Assembly: GCA_050288625.1 (NCBI GenBank)
Contig: JBNKEE010000020.1
Span: forward strand, 1 to 64,000
Origin: JAAGZL01 sp050288625
GTDB taxonomy: Bacteria; Pseudomonadota; Gammaproteobacteria; Chromatiales; Chromatiaceae
DNA length: 64,000 nucleotides
Direction: 5' to 3'
Shown here: positions 1-8,929 of the stretch, piece after piece
How the letters are laid out: every line of letters starts with the position of its first letter
Numbering within the stretch: position 1 is the first letter of the stretch
The notes under the pieces: model-generated
The model's input: the letters and a program-made list of their open reading frames with translations, nothing else
What the model was told of the DNA's origin: nothing
Database searches by the model: none
Translations under genes and position numbers: made by a program

Positions 1-1
1 A

Positions 2-793
2 TTAGGCGGTGATGTTAAAAATGTATTACTGCTAGACGTTACTCCGCTATCTCTGGGTATTGAAACTCTGGGTGGTGTGATGACCAAGCTGATTGAAAAG
101 AACACCACGATTCCTACCAAGGCATCGCAAACCTTTTCAACTGCAGAAGATAATCAGACAGCGGTTACCGTGCATGTACTGCAGGGTGAGCGTGAGCAGG
201 CAGGGGCCAACAAGTCCCTGGGTCGTTTTGACCTTACCGACATCCCACCGGCACCGCGTGGTATCCCGCAGATCGAAGTAAGTTTTGATATCGACGCCAA
301 CGGTATCTTGAATGTTTCTGCTAAGGACAAGGCTACCGGCAAAGAGCAGTCCATAGTTATTAAGGCATCTTCCGGTCTGAGTGACGAAGAGATTGACCGG
401 ATGGTAAAAGATGCCGAGGCCCATGCCGACGAGGACCGCAAGTTCAACGAACTGGTTCAAACTCGCAACCAGGCCGACAGCATGATCCATGCGATCAAGA
501 AGTCCATGGATGAGCTGGGTGACGACAAGATGGAGGCCGGTGAGAAGGAGAGCATTGAAGAGAAGATCAAAGAACTGGAAGAGGCGATGAAAGGGGATGA
601 TAAGGACGCCATCGAAGAGAAGACCAAAGCCCTTACTGAAGTTTCTGCCAAGATGGCAGAACGTCTCTACGCCCAGCAGGGTGGTGATGGTGCCACTGAA
701 GCTGGTGCGGAAACTGCCGGGGCTGAGACATCCACCGGGGATGATGATGTTGTTGATGCTGAATTTGAGGAAGTTAAGGACGATAACAAGTAA
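2..793 (+). CDS. dnaK: DnaK (Hsp70 chaperone), C-terminal part
   Basis: The reading frame is open from base 2, so the gene starts upstream and only the last 263 codons are present. The visible part begins just before the DVTPLSLGIET linker region, runs through the beta-sandwich substrate-binding domain (motifs such as SFDIDANGILNVSAKDK) and the helical lid, and ends in a Gly/Ala/acidic tail with the typical final EEVKDDNK-like end. DnaK is the cytosolic ATP-driven Hsp70 that binds unfolded peptides and works with DnaJ and GrpE. dnaJ follows directly, the usual operon order. Any ATPase domain and heat-shock promoter lie outside the window, so regulation cannot be judged. Confidence 0.98.
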   Translation, partial: LGGDVKNVLLLDVTPLSLGIETLGGVMTKLIEKNTTIPTKASQTFSTAEDNQTAVTVHVLQGEREQAGANKSLGRFDLTDIPPAPRGIPQIEVSFDIDANGILNVSAKDKATGKEQSIVIKASSGLSDEEIDRMVKDAEAHADEDRKFNELVQTRNQADSMIHAIKKSMDELGDDKMEAGEKESIEEKIKELEEAMKGDDKDAIEEKTKALTEVSAKMAERLYAQQGGDGATEAGAETAGAETSTGDDDVVDAEFEEVKDDNK

Positions 794-817
794 GCGATCA
801 GCAATATGTGGTCAAAG

Positions 818-855
818 GACGTGCGGGTGCTATGTGCCCGCGCGTCTTGCCTTTT
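818..855 (+). terminator. hairpin between dnaK and dnaJ (partial terminator/attenuator)
   Basis: Bases 818-827 pair with 837-846 (ten pairs, one of them G-U; arms GACGTGCGGG-like and CCCGCGCGTC-like), with a 9-base loop, followed by TTGCCTTTT. This is a rho-independent-like structure in the 103-base dnaK-dnaJ gap. It would allow more dnaK than dnaJ message; that role is inference. Confidence 0.5.
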
Positions 856-896
856 CTGCGAATGGGCGCTGAGAGAGAAGTGCTGGAACAATAAAC

Positions 897-2042
897 ATGT
901 CTAAACGCGACTATTATGAAGTACTTGGTGTAAACAAGAATGCCAGCGAAGATGAGCTGAAGAAGGCTTATCGTCGTCTCGCTATGAAGTACCATCCGGA
1001 TAGAAACACCGGTGATAAGGCAGCGGAGGCCGAAAAGAAATTCAAAGAGGCTAAGGAAGCCTACGAGATCCTTTCGGATGGGCAAAAGCGCGCAGCCTAC
1101 GATCAATTTGGCCATGCCGGGGTTGATCCATCCATGGGTGCAGGACCGGGCGCCGGTGGCTTTGGGGCTGGCAGTTTCAGCGATATCTTCGGAGATGTAT
1201 TTGGAGATATATTCAGCGGAGGACGTCCTGGCGGCGGTGCCAGGGCCAATCGTGGCGCAGATCTGCGTTACAATCTGCAGATCTCTCTGGAAGACGCAGT
1301 TGCTGGAACCACGGTAAAGATCCGTGTACCAACCATGGTAAAGTGCAAGGGCTGCAATGGGACTGGAGCCAAGAAAGGGACCAGTCCCAAGAGTTGTACC
1401 ACCTGTGGAGGTCATGGTCAGGTAAGGATGCAACAGGGATTCTTTTCTGTGCAGCAGACCTGTCCCAGTTGTCATGGTAAGGGTAGCATAATCGATGATC
1501 CATGCAGTGTCTGCCATGGTCAGGGCAAGGTGCAGGAGCACAAGACCCTATCGGTGAAGGTGCCAGCAGGTGTGGACAACGGTGACCGCATCCGTCTGGC
1601 CGGAGAGGGCGAGGCCGGCGAGAGGGGTGGTCCTGCGGGTGACCTCTATGTCCAGGTTATGGTCAAAGAGCACGACATCTTCACCAGGGAGGATGAGCAC
1701 CTGTTTTGTGAGGTACCGATCAGTTTCAGCACGGCCGCGCTCGGAGGTGAACTGGAGGTGCCGACCCTCACCGGTAAGGTAAAACTGAAGATCCCTGCCG
1801 GTACCCAGACCGGGAAGATGTTCCGCATGCGCGGTAAAGGCGTAAAGCCGGTGCGCGGCGGTTCGGTGGGTGATCTGATCTGCCGGGTATTGGTGGAGAC
1901 GCCGGTTAATCTTACAGATAAGCAGAAAGAGTTGATCCGAGAATTGGATGCCACCATGCAGGAAGGGGGCAAAAAACACAGCCCGCAATCTTCAAGCTGG
2001 ATGGATGGGGTAAAGAGTTTTTTTGAAGGGATGGGGTTTTAA
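897..2042 (+). CDS. dnaJ: DnaJ (Hsp40 co-chaperone)
   Basis: Full-length type I DnaJ of 381 residues. Order: J domain with the HPD motif (YHPDRN, about residue 32), Gly/Phe-rich linker (about 75-115), zinc-finger region with four CxxCxGxG-type repeats (about 147-215: CKGCNGTG, CTTCGGHG, CPSCHGKG, CSVCHGQG) and C-terminal peptide-binding domains. It stimulates DnaK ATPase and delivers clients in the cytosol. It lies 103 bases behind dnaK and before dapB. The start is the ATG followed by SKRDYYEVLGV, the family's standard N-terminus. Confidence 0.98.
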   Translation: MSKRDYYEVLGVNKNASEDELKKAYRRLAMKYHPDRNTGDKAAEAEKKFKEAKEAYEILSDGQKRAAYDQFGHAGVDPSMGAGPGAGGFGAGSFSDIFGDVFGDIFSGGRPGGGARANRGADLRYNLQISLEDAVAGTTVKIRVPTMVKCKGCNGTGAKKGTSPKSCTTCGGHGQVRMQQGFFSVQQTCPSCHGKGSIIDDPCSVCHGQGKVQEHKTLSVKVPAGVDNGDRIRLAGEGEAGERGGPAGDLYVQVMVKEHDIFTREDEHLFCEVPISFSTAALGGELEVPTLTGKVKLKIPAGTQTGKMFRMRGKGVKPVRGGSVGDLICRVLVETPVNLTDKQKELIRELDATMQEGGKKHSPQSSSWMDGVKSFFEGMGF

Positions 2043-2094
2043 GCTGGGCCAAGATGATAGGGCCAACTAATACAAAAGTTACCAGGTACTAGAT

Positions 2095-2898
2095 ATGACA
2101 AGAATAGCGATCGTCGGTGCGGCCGGCCGTATGGGGCGGAACCTAATCCAAGCGGTATATGATGCCGAAGATAAAGAGCTGGGTGCTGCTATAGAACGTC
2201 CGGATTCAAGCCTTCTAGGTTCAGATGCTGGTGAGTTGGCAGGGATCGGCAAACTTGGTGTTTCCCTGGTGGATAACCTGGAGCAGGTGCTGGATGATTT
2301 TGATGTGCTGATAGATTTTACTGCGCCAGCCGCCACCATGCAGCATGTGGATATTTGTCGCAATGCAGGTAAGGCTATGGTTATCGGTACTACTGGTTTG
2401 AGTGATGAAGAGAAGGATAAGTTAAAAGAGGCATCCGCAGACATCGGTATTATGTTTGCCCCGAATATGAGTATTGGTGTGAACCTCTGTTTCAAGCTGC
2501 TGGATATGGCCGCAAGAGTATTAGGTGATGATGTGGATATAGAGGTGATTGAGGCACACCATCGCCACAAGGTAGATGCGCCATCAGGTACTGCCCTGAG
2601 GATGGGTGAGGTGGTGGCCGAAGCCCTCGGACGTGATCTATCAGAGTGTGCGGTCTATGGGCGTGAAGGTCATACCGGTGAGCGTGACCGCAAGACCATA
2701 GGCTTCGAGACCATTCGTGCCGGCGATGTGGTGGGAGACCATACCGTTTTGTTCGCCGCTATGGGGGAGAGGGTGGAGATCACCCACAAGGCCTCCAGCC
2801 GCATGACCTTTGCCAATGGCGCAGTGCGTGCAGCCGGATGGATCAAGGAGAAGGGCAATGGGCTGTACGATATGCAGGATGTACTGGGGCTGCGCTAA
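2095..2898 (+). CDS. dapB: 4-hydroxy-tetrahydrodipicolinate reductase
   Basis: 267 residues, normal for DapB. The N-terminal nucleotide-binding loop GAAGRMGRN (about residues 8-16) and the catalytic/substrate motif EAHHRHKVDAPSGTAL (about 154-169) are clear. The enzyme reduces the dehydratase product in lysine and meso-diaminopimelate synthesis using NAD(P)H. It follows dnaJ by about 50 bases, as in many gammaproteobacteria; the usual next gene, carA, is absent here and replaced by the ankyrin gene. Confidence 0.97.
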   Translation: MTRIAIVGAAGRMGRNLIQAVYDAEDKELGAAIERPDSSLLGSDAGELAGIGKLGVSLVDNLEQVLDDFDVLIDFTAPAATMQHVDICRNAGKAMVIGTTGLSDEEKDKLKEASADIGIMFAPNMSIGVNLCFKLLDMAARVLGDDVDIEVIEAHHRHKVDAPSGTALRMGEVVAEALGRDLSECAVYGREGHTGERDRKTIGFETIRAGDVVGDHTVLFAAMGERVEITHKASSRMTFANGAVRAAGWIKEKGNGLYDMQDVLGLR

Positions 2899-2975
2899 CC
2901 CTCCCTATATCGCCTAAGCCGCTAATAATATGGGAAGCCCCAGCTGTCAGGGTGCTCGTGGCAGTTGAAAACACT

Positions 2976-2998
2976 GGATGATTTCGCGATCATCCTTA
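2976..2998 (+). terminator. hairpin after dapB / before ankyrin gene
   Basis: GGATGAT (2976-2982) is a perfect inverted repeat of ATCATCC (2989-2995) around a 6-base loop TTCGCG, followed by TTAA. It sits 38 bases upstream of the ankyrin gene start. It could be a weak dapB terminator or an mRNA leader hairpin; there is no long U tract. Confidence 0.3.
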
Positions 2999-3032
2999 AC
3001 GGATGCAAAATACTAAGAAAGGAGCAAACGGA

Positions 3033-5291
3033 ATGGCGATTACCTATCTCCAAGGCTATATCAAATATGTGCTGGCCGGTCTTGTGGCCTTGACGCTTCT
3101 CGGTACATCTACCTATGCGGCGGAATCTAATCCTACTCATGTCAAACAAGCATCCGAGGCCGTTGATGCTATCTTCTCAGGCAATACGGAAAAGGCCAGG
3201 GAGCTGGTCGAGGCTGGCCTACCGGTAGATACCGTTGCCAAGAATGGCTTCACTATGCTGCATGCCGCCGCTCAAGAGGGTAAGGGGCCGTTGGTAGAAT
3301 TCTTATTGGAGAAAGGGGCTAATCCGACCTTGAAGAATAAGTATGGCCAAACACCTTTATATGCTGCTTTGGACCACCCCTCATTGTTGCCGGGTCTGGT
3401 GAAGGCGGGCGGCGATGTCAACATGGCGAATAAAAATGGAGAGACCTTGTTGATGACTGCTGCATTCACGTCTGCGCCAGAGGCGACCAAGTTACTGCTG
3501 GAGCTGGGCGCAGATCCATTAAAGGTGGATGCCAACGGGCGCAATGTCATGTTTTACGCCCTAATGAATGGAAAGAAAAACACCGGCCCAATCTATGCCA
3601 TGCTGATGGAGCGGAATGTTCCTCTGGACCTGACGGACAAGGATGGAGAAACCTTGCTTATGCAGGCCGTGTTAGGCAGGCATCTGGATCTAGTGGATAA
3701 CCTTCTGGATAGGGGCTTATCGCTTTGGGCGACCAACAAAAAAGGCCAAAGTGTACTGGATATGGCCGTCATCGGTGGAGGCGCATCGGTGGTAGAAAAG
3801 CTACTGGCAAGGAATCCACCAAAAGATATACTGCAGCACGCCTTTAAGACATCCCTTAACAAAGGGTCCTATTATTTGGTGCCAAAACTTTTGGCGGCGG
3901 GTGCTGAGGCGAAGGATCCTCAATTGTTATTTTTGGCCTTGGAAGGGGGGGAATGGGAGACCCTGCGGTTATTGTTGGCGCAGGGGCTGGATCCCAATGT
4001 GAAGAACCCTAAGGGACAACGCACACCTCTGCAGGTTGCCTTTCGTAATGGTAAACCGGAGTTAGTAAGGCTGCTATTGCAATATGGTGCGGATGTCAGC
4101 GCGATCAGCGAAGACGATCTGCAGTATGGTGACCTGCTAGATGAAGATGATGGCAAGCCATTGCTGGAATTACTGATCGTTGCCGGCCTGAAGCCGGATA
4201 TCCAGATCTACGGAGAGAGCTTGTCTAGCATTCTGCAAGAAAATGATGAACAGGAGCTGCTTGCGTTGTTGAAGGAGCCTCATGGTGAAGGTTGCCTGGC
4301 GGTCGATAGCCCATTGACTGGAACACGTCTCACTGACCAGCGTAAGGCCTTGGTCGGACGTTGGCAACGTAAGGATGAAGATGATATGGGCGAGCTGTAT
4401 ATATTGGCTGAGAATGGTCAGGCCCAGAGGGAAGTGGATGTCTTTGGTGTGCAGAAGACACGAGGGACCTGGGAATTGCGCGACAGCCATTTCGAGTTCC
4501 ACTCCGTGCGAGATGGTAAGCCAAATGTTCAGCGTCTGGGGGTCCACTGCATCGACGATGATATGTTTATTATGGGCAATGATAATGAGTCAATGGTCTT
4601 CACCCGTGTAGAAGGTGAGGCGGTACTGCCGGAGGAGAGTTCAGAGCCAACAGATACTCTGGGTCCGGTGGGTGACAAGCTCACTGCTGAACAGGCTGCG
4701 AAGCTGCTGGCGCATCTGCAATGTTATGCCAGAAGCTACACCAGCGACGAAGAGCGTACAGCGGCCTTGAACATCTATATAGAGTCCTCCGGCATCAGGA
4801 GCCAGGAGGAGTTGATGTCCAAACTTGCCCCCTTTATGCAGGACAAAACATTTCAACAGAATAACATCATGACCCTGATGGCAGAGATGGTTAAATGTAA
4901 GCAGAACTTGCCCAACGTGACGTCAAAAAAGGCAGAGAAGTCTCAAGATGAAGCCACTGTGGATGTTAAGCAGAAGCCCGAACCAGGCATTCAACAAAAT
5001 GTGGAAAAGGTAGTAGATCTATCGAAACTGTTGCGGCGTACCTGGTGCCTGTACGAGACGGAAGCCAATGGTCACAACAGTGCTGAAAAGACCAATATCA
5101 CCTTCATGTCAGACGGTAAATACGACTGGAATGCAGGTTCGGTAAACAAGACAGGTAATTGGAGCATCTCTGAGACAACACTGGAACTGAAAGATGTGGG
5201 TAGCTTTACGGTCATGCAAAAGGATATAGGTGTTTTGGAATTTCAGGGAACCAGTATATGGAGGCTGAAAAAAGGGGTTTGTGCCCAGTGA
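3033..5291 (+). CDS. exported ankyrin-repeat protein with two C-terminal beta-domain-like segments
   Basis: The start is chosen at the ATG preceded by AAAGGAG; this gives 752 residues beginning with a signal peptide (hydrophobic stretch about 10-23, cleavage near TYA-AES). About eight to nine ankyrin repeats occupy residues 25-380 (e.g. NGFTMLHAAAQEGKGPLVEF, GADPLKVDANGRNVMFYALM). Two later segments, about residues 435-535 and 665-750, have similar patterns (GRWQRKD..., RRTWCLYET...; GTWELRDSHFEF, GNWSISETTLEL) suggesting lipocalin-like beta folds; they are joined by a helical acidic/Lys linker. The product should act in the periplasm or outside the cell as a protein-binding scaffold. Substrate and partner are unknown. 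It stands alone between dapB and fliK. Confidence 0.8.
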   Translation: MAITYLQGYIKYVLAGLVALTLLGTSTYAAESNPTHVKQASEAVDAIFSGNTEKARELVEAGLPVDTVAKNGFTMLHAAAQEGKGPLVEFLLEKGANPTLKNKYGQTPLYAALDHPSLLPGLVKAGGDVNMANKNGETLLMTAAFTSAPEATKLLLELGADPLKVDANGRNVMFYALMNGKKNTGPIYAMLMERNVPLDLTDKDGETLLMQAVLGRHLDLVDNLLDRGLSLWATNKKGQSVLDMAVIGGGASVVEKLLARNPPKDILQHAFKTSLNKGSYYLVPKLLAAGAEAKDPQLLFLALEGGEWETLRLLLAQGLDPNVKNPKGQRTPLQVAFRNGKPELVRLLLQYGADVSAISEDDLQYGDLLDEDDGKPLLELLIVAGLKPDIQIYGESLSSILQENDEQELLALLKEPHGEGCLAVDSPLTGTRLTDQRKALVGRWQRKDEDDMGELYILAENGQAQREVDVFGVQKTRGTWELRDSHFEFHSVRDGKPNVQRLGVHCIDDDMFIMGNDNESMVFTRVEGEAVLPEESSEPTDTLGPVGDKLTAEQAAKLLAHLQCYARSYTSDEERTAALNIYIESSGIRSQEELMSKLAPFMQDKTFQQNNIMTLMAEMVKCKQNLPNVTSKKAEKSQDEATVDVKQKPEPGIQQNVEKVVDLSKLLRRTWCLYETEANGHNSAEKTNITFMSDGKYDWNAGSVNKTGNWSISETTLELKDVGSFTVMQKDIGVLEFQGTSIWRLKKGVCAQ

Positions 5292-5308
5292 AGGTATGAA
5301 TAATTCCA

Positions 5309-5324
5309 TGGCATAGGATTTGCA
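5309..5324 (+). promoter_or_regulatory. sigma-54 (RpoN) promoter upstream of fliK
   Basis: TGGCATAGGATTTGCA matches the -24/-12 pattern TGGCA-N6-TTGCA with the correct GG to GC spacing. It lies 40 bases before the fliK start codon and 18 bases after the ankyrin stop. RpoN control of flagellar genes is well known; assignment here is by pattern. Confidence 0.65.
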
Positions 5325-5364
5325 TTTTACTGACCAGAGAAACCGTTTCAATTGAGGTCAGTAT

Positions 5365-6483
5365 ATGAGCAGCCTGTTTCCAATAGATTTTAACTTGGAT
5401 TTTGCGCAGTCCGGCCAGAACCCTGTTATCACTCCGAGTGATTGTGCAACCGGTTGTTCTGACAAGCTTTTTCAACACATACTGGCAGACGAGAATCTCG
5501 TGTCCGATATCATGGCGCAGCTGAAAGAGGCCTTGCCGGATGAGCTCTATGCCCAGATCGAAGAGATGGTGCAATCCGGCAATGGATTGCCGCTGGCGGC
5601 AATATTTTCCATGGAATCTCCACTATTTAAGCAGGATATGTCAGAACTCCCACAGTTCATACAGGATGCTGTCATGCAGAATGGAGGTCAAATTTCCGAT
5701 ATCGTTGCCTCCGCTCTGAAATCAGGTGAAGCGAGGCCACAAACACTAGGTGGAGAACAGACAGGGCGGACCATGGATAACTTGGTTCGCAGTATCAGCG
5801 ATTCGCTGGCGCAGGTTTCGACTAAAAGTGAAGATACAAGTACAGCGATTGGCAAGCAGATTCAGGAACTTTTGACATCTACCAAGGCAGAGTTGGTGGC
5901 TGCAGGTCCCGGTTCCAAGGTAATCCTTCCCACATCATCCAGTAGTGATGGCCTGGTTACATCTAACATCGCAATAGGTACGGCCATCAACGGCTTGGCA
6001 CAATTGTCTAATTTCCAGGTAAATAGCGGGTTACCCTCACCACCTCCGATAACGGTACCGATGGGTGAAGAGGCATGGGGACAAGCCATGGGTGAACGCA
6101 TCATGTGGATGATGGGTAAAGGTATACAGGGGGCGTCTATACGCATTAACCCTCCAGAACTTGGCCCTATACAGGTTCAGTTATCAGTTAAAAATGATCA
6201 GGCCAGTGTCCACATGTTGGTTCAGCATGGAGTGGTAAAAGAGGCATTGGATGCATCGATACCACGCCTGCGTGATATGTTGCACGAAAGTAATATGCAT
6301 CTGGTGAATGTCGATGTGAGTCACCGCGAAAGTCCTGATCAAAGCAGCAGTTCATGGTTGTACAGCCAGGATCAACGTGAGCAGATGGAGCGCTTTATAC
6401 AAGATCAGGAGATGGCAACCCAAATTGAGGAAGAGGTTTCAAGATATCATCGTAGTACAGGTCTTCTGGATGATTACGCTTAG
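5365..6483 (+). CDS. fliK: flagellar hook-length control protein FliK
   Basis: 372 residues. The N-terminal two thirds are low-complexity and not conserved, as usual in FliK. The C-terminal hook-length domain (Flg_hook family) is at about residues 230-315, with the characteristic RINPPELGPIQVQL core and the HMLVQH... VKEALDASIPRLRDML helix. FliK measures hook length and switches FlhB export specificity from hook to filament proteins. A GAGG ribosome site precedes the ATG, and a sigma-54-type promoter lies just upstream. It is unusual that no other flagellar structural gene is next to it: neighbours are an ankyrin protein and lapA. FliK identity rests on the C-terminal domain only. Confidence 0.85.
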   Translation: MSSLFPIDFNLDFAQSGQNPVITPSDCATGCSDKLFQHILADENLVSDIMAQLKEALPDELYAQIEEMVQSGNGLPLAAIFSMESPLFKQDMSELPQFIQDAVMQNGGQISDIVASALKSGEARPQTLGGEQTGRTMDNLVRSISDSLAQVSTKSEDTSTAIGKQIQELLTSTKAELVAAGPGSKVILPTSSSSDGLVTSNIAIGTAINGLAQLSNFQVNSGLPSPPPITVPMGEEAWGQAMGERIMWMMGKGIQGASIRINPPELGPIQVQLSVKNDQASVHMLVQHGVVKEALDASIPRLRDMLHESNMHLVNVDVSHRESPDQSSSSWLYSQDQREQMERFIQDQEMATQIEEEVSRYHRSTGLLDDYA

Positions 6484-6657
6484 AAATCCACTCAGTCAGT
6501 ATTTCCCACAGCTTTATCCCTGAGTTGAGACCTGTGATATGGTAATCGCTATATCGCGGGGCTAATATCCCATGCAAACCCAGACAAACATCTAGCAGTG
6601 CTGGTTGTTCAGCTAGTATGATATTGTCTATTAGATATTTACTTTGGAGATAGACGC

Positions 6658-6942
6658 ATGCTATTGATCAGGCTGCTTATTTTCGCTGTATTAGTTACCA
6701 TTGGTGCAGCTTTTGCGTTGAATAACAGCGACACTGTTACCTTAAGTTATTACTTCGGGACACAAGAGATGCCGCTTTCACTGTTGTTGATTTTTACCCT
6801 GATCGTCGGTGCTATTGTTGGTATTTTATCTGCAACCGTAGCTATCCTGAGGCTAAAGCGAGAAAATGCTTCTCTACGCCGTAAAGCAAAAGTGGTAACC
6901 GAAGAAGTTGAGAACCTGCGGGCTCTTCCTCTCAAGGAGTGA
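6658..6942 (+). CDS. lapA: LapA-domain inner-membrane protein
   Basis: 94 residues with two transmembrane segments (about 2-20 and 42-62) and a short basic, coiled C-terminus, the form of the LapA (DUF1049, YciS) family. In enterobacteria LapA and LapB control lipopolysaccharide synthesis through FtsH-dependent LpxC turnover. GGAG lies 9 bases before the ATG. The stop codon is seven bases before the lapB start, so the two are one operon. Confidence 0.9.
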   Translation: MLLIRLLIFAVLVTIGAAFALNNSDTVTLSYYFGTQEMPLSLLLIFTLIVGAIVGILSATVAILRLKRENASLRRKAKVVTEEVENLRALPLKE

Positions 6943-6949
6943 TTTTTCC

Positions 6950-8107
6950 ATGATGGAGCTTTTAATCTTACTCTTGCCAGTAGCCGCCGCATCTGGTTGG
7001 TTGGCGGCAAGGCGTAGTTATAGTAAGGGTAAGCATTTTCATACTGGTCGTAACATTGACTATTTCAAGGGTCTTAATTTTCTTCTGAATGAGCAGCCGG
7101 ATAAGGCTATTGATGTGTTTATTCAGATGTTGGAGGTGGATAGCGAAACGGTCGAGACACACTTGGCACTGGGTAACCTGTTTCGACGTCGGGGTGAAGT
7201 GGATCGGGCGATACGCATTCATCAAAACCTGATCGCAAGACCGACCCTGCAGCCGGAGCATCGTGCTCAGGCGCTACTGGAGTTGGGCCAGGATTATATG
7301 CGCGCCGGTCTGTATGATCGTGCTGAGAGCCTGTTTCAGGAACTCACAGAATCCAATCTACATAGAGAACAGGCCTTGGCTAGTCTGTTATTGATCTATG
7401 AAAAGGAGAAGGAGTGGAACAAATCCCTAGAGATTGCCAATAAGCTGGAATCCATTACCGGAGAACAGCTGAACAATCAGCGTGCCCACTACTATTGCGA
7501 GATGGCTGACGATGCCTATAGTTCGGCCGATCTGAAACTTGCGTCGGAGTATCTGAAAAAGGCTCAGGGATGTAATAAAAATTCGGTAAGGGCGGCCATC
7601 CTGCTGGGAGAGATGGAGAAAGCGAAGGGTAGTTACAAAACCGCAATAAAGACGTTTAAGAATGTTGCAGAGAACAATCCGATATACCTTTCGGTAATAC
7701 TTCCGTCATTACTGGATTGTTATGAGGCCGTCGAAGATAAAACAGCATTCAGGGATTTTTTACAAAGACTTGTTAAGGCCTATAACGGTTTTACCGAGAC
7801 TACTATGTTGAGCCAGATAATCCGGGATGAGGATGGTGATACAGCTGCAGCACAGTTTCTAAAAGAACATTTAAAGAAAAATCCAAGCCTGGATGGGTTG
7901 TACCGGCTGGTATCTCTGGAACCGGACAAGGAGTGTATAAGCTCATCGGAGATGTCGCATTTGTTAAGGGTACTGTTGGAAAGATTGGTTGAGGAGAATC
8001 CGGGATATAAATGCACCACCTGTGGCTTTGCCGCAAAGACCATGCACTGGCAGTGTCCTAGCTGTAATAAGTGGGGCAGCATACAACCTGTACAAACGAT
8101 TGTTTAA
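6950..8107 (+). CDS. lapB: LapB (YciM) lipopolysaccharide assembly protein
   Basis: 385 residues from the first of two adjacent ATGs, preceded by AAGGAG; E. coli LapB is of the same size. One N-terminal membrane anchor (residues 2-18) is followed by a long run of tetratricopeptide repeats and a C-terminal rubredoxin-like metal site with CTTCGF and CPSC pairs. LapB is a cytoplasmic-face adaptor that presents LpxC to FtsH and so sets the lipid A level. The lapA-lapB-pyrF order is standard. Confidence 0.95.
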   Translation: MMELLILLLPVAAASGWLAARRSYSKGKHFHTGRNIDYFKGLNFLLNEQPDKAIDVFIQMLEVDSETVETHLALGNLFRRRGEVDRAIRIHQNLIARPTLQPEHRAQALLELGQDYMRAGLYDRAESLFQELTESNLHREQALASLLLIYEKEKEWNKSLEIANKLESITGEQLNNQRAHYYCEMADDAYSSADLKLASEYLKKAQGCNKNSVRAAILLGEMEKAKGSYKTAIKTFKNVAENNPIYLSVILPSLLDCYEAVEDKTAFRDFLQRLVKAYNGFTETTMLSQIIRDEDGDTAAAQFLKEHLKKNPSLDGLYRLVSLEPDKECISSSEMSHLLRVLLERLVEENPGYKCTTCGFAAKTMHWQCPSCNKWGSIQPVQTIV

Positions 8108-8122
8108 AAGAGGTGAGATGGA

Positions 8123-8833
8123 GTGACGTTAGAATATATTGGGCCACGTATTATTGTTGCATTGGATTATCCTGATGCAGGTGCGGCGATGGAGTTGGTT
8201 TCTGGTCTAGATCCAAAACGATGCCGGTTGAAGATTGGCAAAGAGATGTTTACCAGATTCGGTCCATTATTTGTTGAACAGTTGGTTGGTAGAGGATTTG
8301 ATGTTTTTTTGGATCTAAAATTTCACGATATCCCCAATACGGTAGCTGCCGCCTGTGCTGCCGCCGCTGATCTTGGGGTATGGATGACTAATGTTCATGC
8401 ATCGGGTGGCCGCAAGATGATGGAAGCAGCAAGTACAAGACTGCAACAGTTGCAGCAATCGCCACTATTGGTAGCAGTTACTATCCTTACTAGTCTAGAC
8501 CAGGCTGATATTGCAGAGATAGGCTATCCAGGCACTCCTGTGGAAAACGTTCTTAGATTGGCTCAACTAGCAGATAGTTCTGGGATGGATGGTATAGTTT
8601 GTTCGCCTCAAGAAGCAAAAGATGTAAGGACTAAGGTTAGAGAGGACTTTCGTTTGGTAACTCCAGGGGTAAGGCCTTCATCTTCGTCTCAAGATGATCA
8701 GAAGAGGATTATGAGTCCGATAGATGCGTTAACAGCTGGTTCAGATTATCTGGTTATAGGAAGGCCAATTACTAAGGCACCTGATCCAATGCGGGTTATT
8801 ATGGATATCCAATCTGAGATTGGATCGCTTTAG
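8123..8833 (+). CDS. pyrF: orotidine 5'-phosphate decarboxylase
   Basis: 236 residues with a GTG start behind a purine-rich site. The catalytic DLKFHDIPNTV motif (about residues 64-74) and the phosphate-binding GVRP and IGRPI motifs near the end are present. The enzyme makes UMP in the last step of de novo pyrimidine synthesis. It follows lapB by 15 bases, the usual arrangement. Confidence 0.97.
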   Translation: MTLEYIGPRIIVALDYPDAGAAMELVSGLDPKRCRLKIGKEMFTRFGPLFVEQLVGRGFDVFLDLKFHDIPNTVAAACAAAADLGVWMTNVHASGGRKMMEAASTRLQQLQQSPLLVAVTILTSLDQADIAEIGYPGTPVENVLRLAQLADSSGMDGIVCSPQEAKDVRTKVREDFRLVTPGVRPSSSSQDDQKRIMSPIDALTAGSDYLVIGRPITKAPDPMRVIMDIQSEIGSL

Positions 8834-8929
8834 GGGTTGTATCAAACACATACCTAGTTAATAATTTACGCGTGAGAGAGTTGTCACCGGGATTGGTGAT
8901 CTAAGAATAGAATTCATGGAGGAATTGGT

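Noticed and set aside
137..490. Long antisense reading frames within dnaK and other genes
   Set aside because: They mirror strongly conserved coding sequence on the other strand, have no ribosome sites and no family resemblance.
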